Shown here in pieces: positions 32,218-41,650 of a stretch of 52,067 nucleotides of DNA (within the stretch, counting starts at the first letter, position 1; the number at the start of each line of letters is the position of its first letter). Where the stretch lies: the NCBI GenBank assembly GCA_964612085.1, contig CAZTCJ010000019.1, forward strand, positions 1 through 52,067, read 5' to 3'. The notes under the pieces were generated by a model, which saw nothing but the letters and a program-made list of their open reading frames with translations, searched no databases and was not told the origin of the DNA. Origin of the DNA: CAZTCJ01 sp964612085. GTDB lineage: Bacteria > Pseudomonadota > Alphaproteobacteria > JAJFIK01. The position numbers and the translations under genes are program-made.

Positions 32218-34710
32218 ATGCGGGACGTTCTCTTAGCGGTATTCGGCGTGGCGGCATTGCTCGGGCTCGTGAGCCTGCTGTTGCCGCTCGCCCGCCGTCT
32301 GGACGTCCCCTTTACCGTGCTGCTTGCCATTTTCGGCGTGGCGCTGGGGCTCGGCATTTCGGTCGATTGGGGGGTCAATGACGGCGTCCTCTACGATTTT
32401 CTGATGGCGCTCCGGCTGTTCGATCTGTCCTCGGACGCTTTCATTTACGTCTTCCTGCCGCCGCTGCTGTTCGCCGCCGGGCTCGGCGTGCGCGTGCGCC
32501 GTCTGATGGACGATGTCTGGCCGGTGATCGTGCTCGCCGTCGTGGCGGTGGTCGTCTGTACCGGGATCGTCGGTCTGGTGCTCCAGGTGGTGGCGCCCCA
32601 ATACGGGCTCGTCGCCTGCCTGCTCCTGGGCTCCATCGTGGCGACCACGGACTCCGCCGCCGTGGTGGCGATCTTCCGGGATATCGGCGCGCCCGCCAGG
32701 CTCTCGATCATCGTCGAGGGCGAAAGCCTGTTCAACGATGCTGCCGCCATTGCGCTGTTCGTGGTGCTGCTGGCGCTGGTCACCGGCACGGCGGAACCGA
32801 GCACCGGCACGCTTGTCAGCACCTTCATTTTCGGTCTGGTGGGCGGGGTCGCGGTGGGCTTCGTGCTCGCCAAGATTTTCGTCGTCGTGCTGGGCCTGCT
32901 GCGCGACGCGCCCTTGACCGAGATCACCCTGACCCTGTCGCTCGCCTATCTCGTTTTCATCTGTTCGGAAGCCTATCTGGGCGTCTCGGGCGTGATCGCG
33001 GTGGTGACGGCGGCCATGGTGATCGGCTCGGAAGCCCATATGCATGTGACGCCGCGCACTTGGGGCACCATGAGCGACACCTGGGCGCTCGTTGAGTTCA
33101 TCGCCACGTCCCTCATTTTTACGCTCGCCGCCATGATGGCGCCCGCCGCCCTTGCGGGGTTCACGCTCGTCGATTTCTCCATCGTGCTGACGATCTTTCT
33201 GGCGGCGATCGCGGCTCGCGTGCTGGTGCTCTACGGGCTCATGCCGGCGCTCAGTTTGGTGAACCTGTCTCAACCGATCAGCGGCTCTTACAAGGCGGTG
33301 CTGGTGTGGGGGGGCTTGCGCGGCGCCGTCACGGTCGCGCTGGCCCTGGCGGTGGCCGAGAACCCGGCCGTGCCGGAAGAAATCCAGCGCTTCGTGCTCG
33401 TCTCCGCCACCGGTTTCGTGTTCCTGACGCTGGTGGTCATGGCGCCGACCATCCGCCCCCTGATGGGTGCGTTCGGCATCGAGGCCTTGAGCGCGCGCGA
33501 CCGGGTGTTGCGCGACCGGGTGCGCCAGCTCACCCACGGACGGGCGCGCCACCGGGTCCGCCAGATCGCCGATCATATCGGTCTCAACGGCGAGGACCGG
33601 CCCAGTTTCGCCAGCATGGCGGATCTTACATCCTCGTCCTTGTCGGAGGCCGACCGTCAGCATTTCGGCTTTGTGGTGCTGGCCGGCCGGGAGCGCGAGC
33701 TTTATCTCGATTATCTGCATACGGGCATCGTGGACCGGCGCATCGCCGATATGCTCCGGACACAGACCGGACGGGTGATGGACGCCATCAAGACCGGGGG
33801 CGGAGGGCGCTATCTCGACTGCGCCATCGAACAGATCTCCATCGACGCGCGGTTCCGGCGCGCCCTTTGGCTGCATAACCGGATGGGTCTCGTGGGGCCC
33901 CTGTCGCGGTCGATTTCCGATCGGTTCGAGCTGTTGATCATCATGCAGATGGCGCTCAAGGATTTGAGCGATTTCGTTCAGGACCATATGATGCCCTTGA
34001 TCGGCGTCGATGCGGCACGGGCCTTGAAGGAGGCGCTGGTCCAGCGCGAGAGCGTCGTCTCGGGCAATCTGGAACTGCTCGATCTTCAGTATCCGAGCTA
34101 TGCGGCCATGTTGAGGGCGCGCTATGTGGAACGCGTGGCGCTCGGGTTTGAGGGGGCCGAATACCGTCAGCACCGGGATCAGGCGGTGATCAGCAACGAG
34201 GTGTTCGAGGATCTGGAGCACGAGCGGCGCAACCGGGCCAAGGGGTTGGGCCGGCGCCCGACCCTCGATCTGGGCCTGAGGCTTGCCTCCATGCTCCAGA
34301 ACGTGCCGCTGCTGGCGGAAGTGGACGAAGACTCTTTGAGCCGGATCAGCAAGGTGCTGACCCCGCGTCTGGCGGTGCCGGGCGAGACCATCATCACCAA
34401 GGGCGATATCGGCGAGTCCATGTTCTTTATCGTGACGGGTGCGGTCGAGGTGGTCCTGCCCGACACCACGGTGCGCCTGTCTTCGGGTGAGTTTTTCGGC
34501 GAGATGGCGATCCTGACGGAAGCGCCGCGCACGGCGGATGTGGTGGCGGCGGGCTATTGCACCCTGCTCAGCCTGTCGGGCCGGGATTTCCAGCGTCTGC
34601 TGCGGGCCAATCCGGCGCTCAAGAGCCGGATCGAACGCACGGCGGCGGCGCGCAAGCTCGAACTGGCGGACGCGCAGGCGCGCACCAGCGAGGATGACGA
34701 TCCGGCTTAG
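32218..34710 (+). CDS. CPA1-type Na+(K+)/H+ antiporter with C-terminal cyclic-nucleotide-binding domain
   Basis: 830 residues. Residues 1-410 hold about 12 membrane helices with the CPA1 core: GSIVATTDSAAVVAIF, VEGESLFNDAAAIALFVVLLA (the FND ion-binding motif) and LRGAVTVALALAVAENP. A long cytoplasmic region follows, and residues of about 695-815 form a cNMP-binding domain: LLAEVDEDSLSRIS, GETIITKGDIGESMFFIVTGAVEVV and the phosphate-binding cassette FFGEMAILTEAPRTADV with Glu and Arg in place. This arrangement resembles plant SOS1-type exchangers. It would expel Na+ in exchange for H+ at the inner membrane, with activity possibly tuned by cAMP or c-di-nucleotides. It starts after a terminator and lies 1.4 kb from the mrp operon. 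Confidence 0.9.
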   Translation: MRDVLLAVFGVAALLGLVSLLLPLARRLDVPFTVLLAIFGVALGLGISVDWGVNDGVLYDFLMALRLFDLSSDAFIYVFLPPLLFAAGLGVRVRRLMDDVWPVIVLAVVAVVVCTGIVGLVLQVVAPQYGLVACLLLGSIVATTDSAAVVAIFRDIGAPARLSIIVEGESLFNDAAAIALFVVLLALVTGTAEPSTGTLVSTFIFGLVGGVAVGFVLAKIFVVVLGLLRDAPLTEITLTLSLAYLVFICSEAYLGVSGVIAVVTAAMVIGSEAHMHVTPRTWGTMSDTWALVEFIATSLIFTLAAMMAPAALAGFTLVDFSIVLTIFLAAIAARVLVLYGLMPALSLVNLSQPISGSYKAVLVWGGLRGAVTVALALAVAENPAVPEEIQRFVLVSATGFVFLTLVVMAPTIRPLMGAFGIEALSARDRVLRDRVRQLTHGRARHRVRQIADHIGLNGEDRPSFASMADLTSSSLSEADRQHFGFVVLAGRERELYLDYLHTGIVDRRIADMLRTQTGRVMDAIKTGGGGRYLDCAIEQISIDARFRRALWLHNRMGLVGPLSRSISDRFELLIIMQMALKDLSDFVQDHMMPLIGVDAARALKEALVQRESVVSGNLELLDLQYPSYAAMLRARYVERVALGFEGAEYRQHRDQAVISNEVFEDLEHERRNRAKGLGRRPTLDLGLRLASMLQNVPLLAEVDEDSLSRISKVLTPRLAVPGETIITKGDIGESMFFIVTGAVEVVLPDTTVRLSSGEFFGEMAILTEAPRTADVVAAGYCTLLSLSGRDFQRLLRANPALKSRIERTAAARKLELADAQARTSEDDDPA

Positions 34711-34716
34711 ACAGTT

Positions 34717-35049
34717 TTAGATCGGGCCCTGGTCGAAACGGTCGTCGAACAGGAAGTCCTGTCCCCGGCGGTCCCGGTCGGTGCGGGCGCCGCCGCACAC
34801 GCTGTAGCCCTGGCGCCAGCCCACCTGATAGGGCTCGTCGGTCTCGAATAGGCTTTCGTCGCGGGTAATGGTGCTGGAGAAGCCCTCGACCCGCTGATTG
34901 CCGGTGGTGCAGCCATCTGCATAGCCTGCCTGATAGCTCGCGCTATTGACGATCGCGGGGTCGGTCCGGTTGGCGCAGGCGCCAAGGCTCAAGGATAAGG
35001 CGGCGACGCCAGCGAAAACGGTCACACGGGACGACAGACGGTTCACCAT
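34717..35049 (-). CDS. Small putative lipoprotein
   Basis: 110 residues. The start MVNRLSSRVT is followed by a hydrophobic run and a lipobox LGAC, so it should be exported and lipid-anchored. The mature part has SYQAGYADGCTTGNQRVEGF and YQVGWRQGYSVCGG, a repeated 'YQ.G...G' pattern of small exported proteins often near the outer membrane, with two Cys that could bond. GGAG lies just upstream of the ATG at 35049. It converges with the antiporter gene, six bases between stop codons. No family assignment is made; function unknown. Confidence 0.75.
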   Translation of the reverse strand: MVNRLSSRVTVFAGVAALSLSLGACANRTDPAIVNSASYQAGYADGCTTGNQRVEGFSSTITRDESLFETDEPYQVGWRQGYSVCGGARTDRDRRGQDFLFDDRFDQGPI

Positions 35050-35204
35050 AAGAACTCCAGCCCAGTAATGCGGCTCCCCGAGCCGCTTAAACATTGGCCG
35101 TGGTGCGTTTAACGGCACTCCACACGGCGCTAGAAACAATGCGACAGAAAGCGTGTCTGGGCAAATCCCAATTGGCCGCTCTTTCGAGAGCTTTTGCCCG
35201 ACCT

Positions 35205-35927
35205 TTAATCCTTCTTGCCCGGCCAGACCTGGCTGCGCAGCCAGCCCAGCAGCGAGTTGTCCCGCAAAGCCAAACGGTAAAGCCCGTCCATTTCCCGGTC
35301 GAGCCTGCCCGGATCGGCGAACAGCGCCGCGCGGGTCACCACCGGTTTGTCCTTGTCGAGAAAGCGCACGACCCTGGCGGGATTGCCGGCCGCGATCGTG
35401 TTGTCCGGCACGTCGTCCACCACTACCGAGCCCGCGCCGACAATACTGTTGCGCCCGACCCGGATGCCTTTGCATAGGATGGCGCTATCGCCGATCCAGG
35501 CGTTTTCCTCGATACGGACCGGGGCGGAGCGGCCCGGCGCGGACAGGCGGTCGTAAAGATCGTGCCAGTCGGAATCCGTGATCAGCACATTGGACGCCAG
35601 CATGCTGGAGGGTCCCAGCTCGATGCGGCTGGCCGACTGGAGCCGGGCGCCCGGACCGATCAGCGCGTAATCGCCGATCGCGATGCTGCCCGAATGGCTT
35701 TCCGTCTCCCAGGTGGTCAGCCGGATCGGCTGGTCGCGGGTGGCGCGCATTTCCACATGGGCGCCCAGTTCGATGCCTTTACCGAAGGCATGAACGTGCC
35801 AGGGGCGGCAGACCGTGCAGCCGGAACCGGCCCGGTCCAGATAGGGAAACAGGAAATGGCGGGCATGCCATGCCTCATAGGCGCCAAAGGCTTGCCGAAG
35901 CCAGTAGGGGCGGTGATCCCGGCGCAC
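35205..35927 (-). CDS. Left-handed beta-helix (hexapeptide) acyltransferase
   Basis: 240 residues. Hexapeptide repeats run from about 45 to 200: IELGAHVEMRATRD, IGDYALIGPGARLQS, SSMLASNVLITDSDWHDLYDR (conserved His of O-acetyltransferases), IEENAWIGDSAILCKGIRVGRNSIVGAGSVVVDDVPDNTIAAGNPARVV. It would transfer an acetyl or other acyl group to a sugar, for example in surface polysaccharide modification. The start is GTG at 35927 with AAGGA seven bases upstream. No glycosyltransferase is close by, so the acceptor is unknown. It is divergent from the mrp operon. Confidence 0.87.
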   Translation of the reverse strand: MRRDHRPYWLRQAFGAYEAWHARHFLFPYLDRAGSGCTVCRPWHVHAFGKGIELGAHVEMRATRDQPIRLTTWETESHSGSIAIGDYALIGPGARLQSASRIELGPSSMLASNVLITDSDWHDLYDRLSAPGRSAPVRIEENAWIGDSAILCKGIRVGRNSIVGAGSVVVDDVPDNTIAAGNPARVVRFLDKDKPVVTRAALFADPGRLDREMDGLYRLALRDNSLLGWLRSQVWPGKKD

Positions 35928-36028
35928 GGAGGCTTCCTTGCTTTATTAAGACAAGAGCCCTACACAACGCGGACGCGCGCTTAAGTCAACGGCGATGTCC
36001 GCTTGGCGGCCAGCCGATAAGGTCTAGT

Positions 36029-36047
36029 GTTATGTTCGGAACATAAC
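36029..36047. promoter_or_regulatory. Perfect operator-like dyad upstream of mrpA
   Basis: GTTATGTT-cgg-AACATAAC is a perfect eight-base dyad with a three-base centre, in the 221-bp space between the divergent acyltransferase and mrpA genes. Its symmetry, AT-rich arms and location about 100 bases before mrpA suggest a dimeric regulator binding site controlling one or both genes. No T-run follows, so it is not a terminator. The binding protein is unknown. Confidence 0.65.
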
Positions 36048-36148
36048 GCTGCAATAGCGTGTGGCCGGAGTGGAAAAGACTTCCGGCGGACGCCGGGATT
36101 TGGCAGGTTAACCGACTGGAACAACTCGACCTTGACGGGCCGCACTCC

Positions 36149-38476
36149 ATGCTGATTGCCATTCTTTCCGTATTCATCCTGGCTTTCATCGCGCCAGGGA
36201 TCCGTGTCCTGTTTCGCGGTTTCTCGGGATGGATCCTGGCCCTGCTGCCGGCGGCCCTCACGGTTTATTTCGCCAGATTCCTGCCGGAGATCGCTTCAGG
36301 TGGCGCGGTCCGCGAGAGCATTCCCTGGGTGTCCGCGTTCGGCGGCATCAACCTGTCTTTTTCGCTCGACGGTCTGAGCCTGCTGTTTGCGCTGCTGATC
36401 TGCGGCATCGGCACATTCATCATCATTTATGCGGGCGGTTATCTTTCTAAGCACAAAAATCAGGGCCGGTTCTTTTCCTTCATGCTCATGTTCATGGGCT
36501 CGATGCTCGGGCTTGTGTTGGCGGACAATGTGATCACGCTCTTCGTGTTCTGGGAGCTGACCTCGATCACCTCGTTCCTGCTGATCGGTTTCGATCATCA
36601 CCGCAAAGCCTCGCGCCGGGCGGCGGTCCAGGCTTTGGTGGTAACCGGCGGCGGCGGCTTCGCCCTCCTGGCGGGCCTGCTCCTGATGGCGGGGATCGGC
36701 GGCAGTCTGGAACTGTCCGATCTCCTGAACCGGGGCGACCTGTTCAGGGAGCATTCCTGGTATCCGGTCGTCCTGACCCTGATCCTGGTGGGCGCCTTCA
36801 CCAAATCGGCCCAGGTGCCGTTTCACTTCTGGCTGCCCAATGCCATGGAAGCGCCGACCCCTGTGAGCGCCTATCTGCATTCGGCGACCATGGTGAAGGC
36901 GGGTGTCTATCTGCTGGCGCGGGTCCATCCGGCGCTGGGCGGCACGGATCTCTGGTTCACGGTGCTGACCGCGTTCGGTGCGCTGACCTTCCTGACGGGA
37001 ACGATCCTGGGCATCCGCCAGACCGACCTGAAACTCATGCTCGCCTACACCACGGTGGCGAGCCTTGGCCTGCTCGTCATGCTGCTGGGCCTGGGCAACG
37101 AAAACAAATATGCCGTGATCGCGGCCATCTCCTATCTGTTCGCCCACTCCCTGTTCAAGGGCGCGCTGTTCATGGTGGCGGGCGGCATCGACCATTCGAC
37201 CGGCACCCGTCAGGCACCCCAGCTCGGCGGCCTGATGTCGATCATGCCGATCACGGCCTTCGCCTCGTTCCTGGCGGTGCTCTCCATGGCCGGTTTGCCG
37301 CCCTTTATCGGCTTCCTGGCCAAGGAAATCATTTACGAAGGCACGCTTCATGCGACGCCTGAGACGGTCGTCCTGATCGTGACGATCATCGCCGTGATCG
37401 GCAACGCGCTGATGGGCGCGATCGCGGGTCTCGCGGGCGTCGGCCCGTTCATCGGCGAGCGGACGGAAACACCCAAGACGCCCCATGAAAGTCCGCCCTC
37501 GCTATGGGCCGGGCCGCTGGTGCTCGCCGTGCTCGGGCTGGCGACAGCACTGTTCCTCAACTGGACGCAAGTGCATGTGATCGGCCCGGCGGTCAATGCC
37601 GTCTGGGGCGAGTCGATCAAGATCGATCTTTATCTGTGGGCGGGTCTGAAGCCGCCCGTCTATCTCAGTGCCCTGACCGTTGCGGGCGCCATCGTTCTGT
37701 TCCTGTACGGACGCCGGATCGGCGACGGCCTGCGCGCGCTCACCGGCTCCTGGTGGGGGCCGGACAAGGGCTACGACCAGGCCCTGACCGGCTTGCGGCT
37801 GGCGTCGCGGGCGCTCACCCGCCTTCTGCAGAACGGCGAACTGCACGCTTATATGATCATCGTGTTCATCGTCTTCGCGGCGGCGCTGTTCATACCCATG
37901 ACGCTGCAAGGCGCCTGGCCCGCCCTGCCGGAACTGCCGCCTTTCGATTATTACGTTTTGAGCGTCTGCGGCCTCGTCGTGCTGGGGGCCATTGTGATCG
38001 TCATGGCACGCTCGCGGCTTCAGGCGATCCTGTCCATGGGCGTCCTCGGGTTTTCCGTGGGCTTTATTTTCATGCTGTTCGGCGCGCCGGACCTGGCCTT
38101 CACCCAGTTCATGGTGGAAACCCTGTCGGTGGTGATCCTGTCGCTGGTGCTCCTGCGCCTGCCGGTGCAGCCGACCGACCACCGGCCCGCCGTGGCGGCT
38201 TGGCGCGACGCGGCCATCGCGGCCTTTGTGGGCGTATCGGTCACGCTGCTTCTGATCGGTGTCGTCGCCGATCCGCTCGATCTGAAGCTCACGGAGTATT
38301 TCTCAGCAAACTCCTATCCGGAAGCCAAGGGCCGCAACATCGTCAATGTGATCCTGGTGGATTTCCGGGCGCTTGATACCTTGGGTGAGATCTTCGTGCT
38401 GGTGACGGCGGCCGTCGCGGCGCTTGCGCTCATCAATACGGCCGCGGGCAGGAGACCAGTGAGGACCAAGCCATGA
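36149..38476 (+). CDS. mrpA: Na+/H+ antiporter Mrp subunit A
   Basis: 775 residues. Largest subunit of the seven-gene Mrp cation/proton antiporter, related to NuoL plus a C-terminal MrpB-like domain. It has about 20 predicted membrane helices; conserved stretches include FVFWELTSITSFLLIGFDHH, GAFTKSAQVPFHFWLPNAM (key Lys), AMEAPTPVSAYLHSATMVKAG and LAYTTVASLGLL. The C-terminal part LGFSVGFIFMLFGAPDLAFTQF and VNVILVDFRALDTLGEIFV is the MrpA-specific extension. The complex moves Na+ out against H+ at the inner membrane. ATG at 36149 begins MLIAILSVFIL directly in the first helix; the longer reading to 36059 adds a hydrophilic lead without a ribosome site. MrpB overlaps its stop by four bases (ATGA). 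Confidence 0.94.
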   Translation: MLIAILSVFILAFIAPGIRVLFRGFSGWILALLPAALTVYFARFLPEIASGGAVRESIPWVSAFGGINLSFSLDGLSLLFALLICGIGTFIIIYAGGYLSKHKNQGRFFSFMLMFMGSMLGLVLADNVITLFVFWELTSITSFLLIGFDHHRKASRRAAVQALVVTGGGGFALLAGLLLMAGIGGSLELSDLLNRGDLFREHSWYPVVLTLILVGAFTKSAQVPFHFWLPNAMEAPTPVSAYLHSATMVKAGVYLLARVHPALGGTDLWFTVLTAFGALTFLTGTILGIRQTDLKLMLAYTTVASLGLLVMLLGLGNENKYAVIAAISYLFAHSLFKGALFMVAGGIDHSTGTRQAPQLGGLMSIMPITAFASFLAVLSMAGLPPFIGFLAKEIIYEGTLHATPETVVLIVTIIAVIGNALMGAIAGLAGVGPFIGERTETPKTPHESPPSLWAGPLVLAVLGLATALFLNWTQVHVIGPAVNAVWGESIKIDLYLWAGLKPPVYLSALTVAGAIVLFLYGRRIGDGLRALTGSWWGPDKGYDQALTGLRLASRALTRLLQNGELHAYMIIVFIVFAAALFIPMTLQGAWPALPELPPFDYYVLSVCGLVVLGAIVIVMARSRLQAILSMGVLGFSVGFIFMLFGAPDLAFTQFMVETLSVVILSLVLLRLPVQPTDHRPAVAAWRDAAIAAFVGVSVTLLLIGVVADPLDLKLTEYFSANSYPEAKGRNIVNVILVDFRALDTLGEIFVLVTAAVAALALINTAAGRRPVRTKP

Positions 38477-38886
38477 AGTCCACGATCCTGCGCACGGGCA
38501 TGCCGATCCTGGTCTGCCTGACGCTTGTCTTTTCCGTGTTCGTCCTGTTCCGGGGCCATAACGAGCCGGGCGGCGGCTTCATCGGCGGGCTGATCGCGGC
38601 GTCCGCCTTCGCCTTGTTCTCGATCTCCGACGGGGTGGACGCCGTGCGCCGGGCGCTTGTGGTCTCGCCGGTCGTGATCTCAGGCATCGGTGTCTTTTTG
38701 GCGGTGATCAGCGGTCTTCTGTCCTATCCGGCGGGCGAGCCGTTTCTGACCGGCCTGTGGTTCATTCCGGAGGTCGACAAGGAGTTCAAGCTGATCGCCA
38801 CGCCGGTGCTGTTCGATATCGGCGTTTATCTCGTCGTGTTGGGTGTGATCACGGCGCTCGTGCTCGAACTGGAAGAGGAGGTCTGA
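38473..38886 (+). CDS. mrpB: Na+/H+ antiporter Mrp subunit B
   Basis: 137 residues with four predicted membrane helices. The stretch VFVLFRGHNEPGGGFIGGLI is the conserved MrpB loop, followed by FDIGVYLVVLGVITALVLEL, which matches the C-terminal helix of the family. MrpB is an accessory subunit needed for assembly and activity of the complex. Its ATG overlaps the mrpA stop (ATGA), so translation is coupled; mrpC begins one base after its stop. Confidence 0.93.
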   Translation: MKSTILRTGMPILVCLTLVFSVFVLFRGHNEPGGGFIGGLIAASAFALFSISDGVDAVRRALVVSPVVISGIGVFLAVISGLLSYPAGEPFLTGLWFIPEVDKEFKLIATPVLFDIGVYLVVLGVITALVLELEEEV

Positions 38887-38887
38887 G

Positions 38888-39295
38888 GTGGAAGCGCATG
38901 CGACGCTCGAACCCTTGCTGGCCGCTGTGGTGGGCCTGCTCTTCGCCGTCAGCACCTATCTGCTGATGTCACGCTCTTTCGTGCGCATGGTCATCGGGAT
39001 CTTCGTCCTGGGCAATGCCACCCATCTGCTGATCTTCACCGCCGGGCGGTTGATGCGCGAAGTGCCGCCGCTGGTGCCCGCCGACAAGAAAACGGTGATC
39101 GCCGACGCGGTCGCCAATCCGCTGCCGCAAGCGCTGATCCTGACCGCGATCGTCATCAGTTTCGCGCTGTTCGCGTTCATCCTGGTCCTGGCGTACCGGG
39201 CGTATGACGAATTCCGCAGCATGGATACCCATCACATGCGTGTCGCGGAACCGCGCGAGCCGCTTCGCCCTCAGGAAGAGGCTGACCTGCTATGA
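38888..39295 (+). CDS. mrpC: Na+/H+ antiporter Mrp subunit C
   Basis: 135 residues. NuoK-like, three membrane helices, with LLFAVSTYLLMSRSFVRMVIG and LPQALILTAIVISFALFAFILVLAYRAY as the characteristic pattern, the PQALILTAIVI segment being strongly conserved. Start GTG at 38888 lies one base after the mrpB stop with GAGGAGG just upstream. Its stop overlaps the mrpD start (ATGA). Confidence 0.92.
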   Translation: MEAHATLEPLLAAVVGLLFAVSTYLLMSRSFVRMVIGIFVLGNATHLLIFTAGRLMREVPPLVPADKKTVIADAVANPLPQALILTAIVISFALFAFILVLAYRAYDEFRSMDTHHMRVAEPREPLRPQEEADLL

Positions 39296-40833
39296 ACGCA
39301 CACGACTGGCTGGTCATTCTGCCCATTCTCATTCCGTTCCTGACGGCCGCGCTGTGCGTCATGGCCTGGCGGGCGCACCGGATTCAAGGCGTGCTGGGGC
39401 TTCTGGGTGCCGCCGGCCTGTTCGCGGCCTCCATCGTGCTCTTCGTCCGGGTCTGGAACAACGGGCCCCAGACCATGGAAATGAGCAGTTGGGCGGCTCC
39501 GTTCGGCATCGCCTTCGTGGTCGATGTGCTGGGGGCGGGCCTGGTGGTGATGACCGGCTTCATCGCCATCGTCATCGTGGCGTTCGCCCTGGTCACATTC
39601 GATGAAAAAGTGCTCAAGCGCGGCGCCGTGCCCTTGATCATGGCGCTGCTGGTGGGGGTCGCCGGAGCCTTCCTCACGGGCGATATCTTCAATCTGTATG
39701 TCTGGCTCGAGGTCATGCTGATCGCATCCTTCGGCCTGCTGATCATCGAGGGAACGCGGGAACAGATCGACGGCGCGGTCAAATATGCCGTGGTCAATCT
39801 GGTGGCCACCACGATCTTCCTGATCGCCACGGGCCTGCTTTACGGCATCACCGGCACGCTCAACATGGCGGATCTGTCACTGACCGTTTCCCAGATCGGG
39901 TTTCAAGGCCCGCTGGTGGTGGTGGCGGTGCTCTATATCCTGGCATTGGGCATGAAAGCCGCCGCGTTCCCGCTCTTTTTCTGGCTGCCGGCCTCCTATC
40001 ACACGCCGCCGGCGGCCGTGTCGGCGCTTTTCGGCGCGCTGTTGACCAAGGTCGGCGTTTACGGACTGTTCCGCGTCTTTACCCTGATCTTTCCCATGGA
40101 ACAGGGCATTCCCGATCTGCTGTTGTGGGTGGCGATCGGCACCATGATGGCGGGCGCCATCGGCGCGCTCGCCCAGACCGATTTCCGCCGGACGGTCGCC
40201 TTCCTGGTGGTCGCCGGGATCGGCTACATGCTTGTGGGGCTCGCCTTGGGCAGTCAGGAGGGCCGGCTCGGATCGGTCGCCTATATTCTGCATTCCATGG
40301 TGGTGACGGCGGCGCTCTTCTTCACGGCCGGTCTGGCGCGCCGTCTCAACGGTTCGTCCTTGATGACCAAGGGCGGCGGCATCTACCGTCAGGCGCCGCT
40401 CTTTACCTTCCTGGCGTTCGCCGCCGTGCTCGCCATGTCCGGATCGCCGCCCTTAAGCGGCTTGTGGCCCAAGGTAATCCTGGTGAAGGCCGGTCTCGAT
40501 CTGCAGGCGAACTGGACCGTGACGGCGATCCTGGTCTCGGCGTTCATCAGCCTGATCGCCCTTGGCCGGGCCTTCGCCATCACCTTCTGGGCCGACCGTC
40601 CGGAAACGGAAACGCAGCCCGCGCACCAGTCCTTGAGTTTCAGCGCGCTGGCGCCGCTCGTGGTACTGATCGGTGTGCTGACGGCCATCGGCCTGTGGCC
40701 GGATCCGCTCATCCAGTTCGCCGACCGGGTGGCCAGCGATCTGGCGGATCCGCAAGTGTACATCATGCCGGCCATGGGCGAGAGCGCGGGCGCGTTGCCC
40801 GCCGCCGAGCCCGTGCAGGCGGGGAGGGAGTAA
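39292..40833 (+). CDS. mrpD: Na+/H+ antiporter Mrp subunit D
   Basis: 513 residues. NuoM/NuoN-like proton-channel subunit with about 14 membrane helices. Seen are FNLYVWLEVMLIASFGLLIIEG, KAAAFPLFFWLPASYHTPPAAVSALFGALLTKVGVYGLFR (conserved Lys and His) and FRRTVAFLVVAGIGYMLVGLAL. Together with MrpA it should provide the ion-translocating paths. It begins within the mrpC stop (ATGA) and is followed five bases later by mrpE. Confidence 0.93.
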   Translation: MNAHDWLVILPILIPFLTAALCVMAWRAHRIQGVLGLLGAAGLFAASIVLFVRVWNNGPQTMEMSSWAAPFGIAFVVDVLGAGLVVMTGFIAIVIVAFALVTFDEKVLKRGAVPLIMALLVGVAGAFLTGDIFNLYVWLEVMLIASFGLLIIEGTREQIDGAVKYAVVNLVATTIFLIATGLLYGITGTLNMADLSLTVSQIGFQGPLVVVAVLYILALGMKAAAFPLFFWLPASYHTPPAAVSALFGALLTKVGVYGLFRVFTLIFPMEQGIPDLLLWVAIGTMMAGAIGALAQTDFRRTVAFLVVAGIGYMLVGLALGSQEGRLGSVAYILHSMVVTAALFFTAGLARRLNGSSLMTKGGGIYRQAPLFTFLAFAAVLAMSGSPPLSGLWPKVILVKAGLDLQANWTVTAILVSAFISLIALGRAFAITFWADRPETETQPAHQSLSFSALAPLVVLIGVLTAIGLWPDPLIQFADRVASDLADPQVYIMPAMGESAGALPAAEPVQAGRE

Positions 40834-40838
40834 GGAGC

Positions 40839-41327
40839 ATGACGGTCCCTTTCATAACATCGACCTTCGTTCTGACCCTGGCGTGGATCGGCATCACGGC
40901 CAATGTGACCGTGTCCAATATCGCCGTGGGCCTGGTCGTCAGCCTGTTGTCCGTATGGGTCATACGCCACCGCCTCGGCGAGGATCCCGAAAGGGCGCCG
41001 CGCTTCCGGATCCTGCGCTTTCTGGAATTGTCCCTGACATTTGTTTGGGAGCTGATCAAATCCGCCATCCGCGTGGTGGTGCTGGTGTTCAGCCCCCGCT
41101 CGGCTCTGCATCCGGGCATTATCGCGCTGCCCCTTTCGACGGACCGGCCCTTTGAGATCACGGTGTTTGCCAATCTCATTACGCTGACGCCCGGCACTTT
41201 GAGCCTCGATGTCTCGAAGGATTGCACCACGCTTTATGTCCATGCCATCGAGATCGACGACAAGGACGCGCTGATCCGCGATACCAAGCGCACCTTCGAA
41301 CAACGGATCATGAGGGCCTTGCGATGA
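40839..41327 (+). CDS. mrpE: Na+/H+ antiporter Mrp subunit E
   Basis: 162 residues. Two or three N-terminal membrane helices (PFITSTFVLTLAWIGITANV) precede the family stretch FLELSLTFVWELIKSAIRVVVLVFSPR, then LITLTPGTLSLDVSKD, which is the conserved MrpE motif, and a cytoplasmic tail. ATG 40839 has GGGAGGGAG upstream. Its stop overlaps the mrpF start (ATGA). MrpE is specific to the Mrp antiporters and absent from complex I. Confidence 0.92.
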   Translation: MTVPFITSTFVLTLAWIGITANVTVSNIAVGLVVSLLSVWVIRHRLGEDPERAPRFRILRFLELSLTFVWELIKSAIRVVVLVFSPRSALHPGIIALPLSTDRPFEITVFANLITLTPGTLSLDVSKDCTTLYVHAIEIDDKDALIRDTKRTFEQRIMRALR

Positions 41328-41650
41328 AAATGGACATCATGGTGCCCAATGGGCCGCTCGAGTGGATGCTGGCCGTGTCCTACGGCTTTTTGCTGATCGC
41401 TTTCGTGTTGGGCGTGGTGCGTCTTATTCTGGGCCCGTCGATCGCGGACCGGGTGATGGCGCTCGATTTCATCGCGCTGATCGCCATGGGCTTCTTAGGT
41501 CTGACCGCGCTGGAAAGCCGCTTTTACGCTTATGTGGATGTGGCGATCGCGCTGGGACTGGTGTCGTTCCTGGCGACGGTGGCCTATGCCCGCTATGCCT
41601 TGGAAAGCTATTTGCGCGAAGGGAAGGGGCACGGCCGTGATGATACTTGA
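41324..41650 (+). CDS. mrpF: Na+/H+ antiporter Mrp subunit F
   Basis: 108 residues, three membrane helices. VVRLILGPSIADRVMALDFIAL is the family hallmark (conserved Asp in the D-R-V-M-A-L-D segment), followed by the YVDVAIALGLVSFLATVAYARY helix. Starts inside the mrpE stop (ATGA); mrpG begins before its stop. Confidence 0.92.
   Translation: MKMDIMVPNGPLEWMLAVSYGFLLIAFVLGVVRLILGPSIADRVMALDFIALIAMGFLGLTALESRFYAYVDVAIALGLVSFLATVAYARYALESYLREGKGHGRDDT

Noticed and set aside
32233..34221. 662-codon minus-strand frame opposite the antiporter gene
   Set aside because: Very rich in His, Arg, Asp and Gln with no domain; a mirror of the membrane-protein codons on the plus strand.
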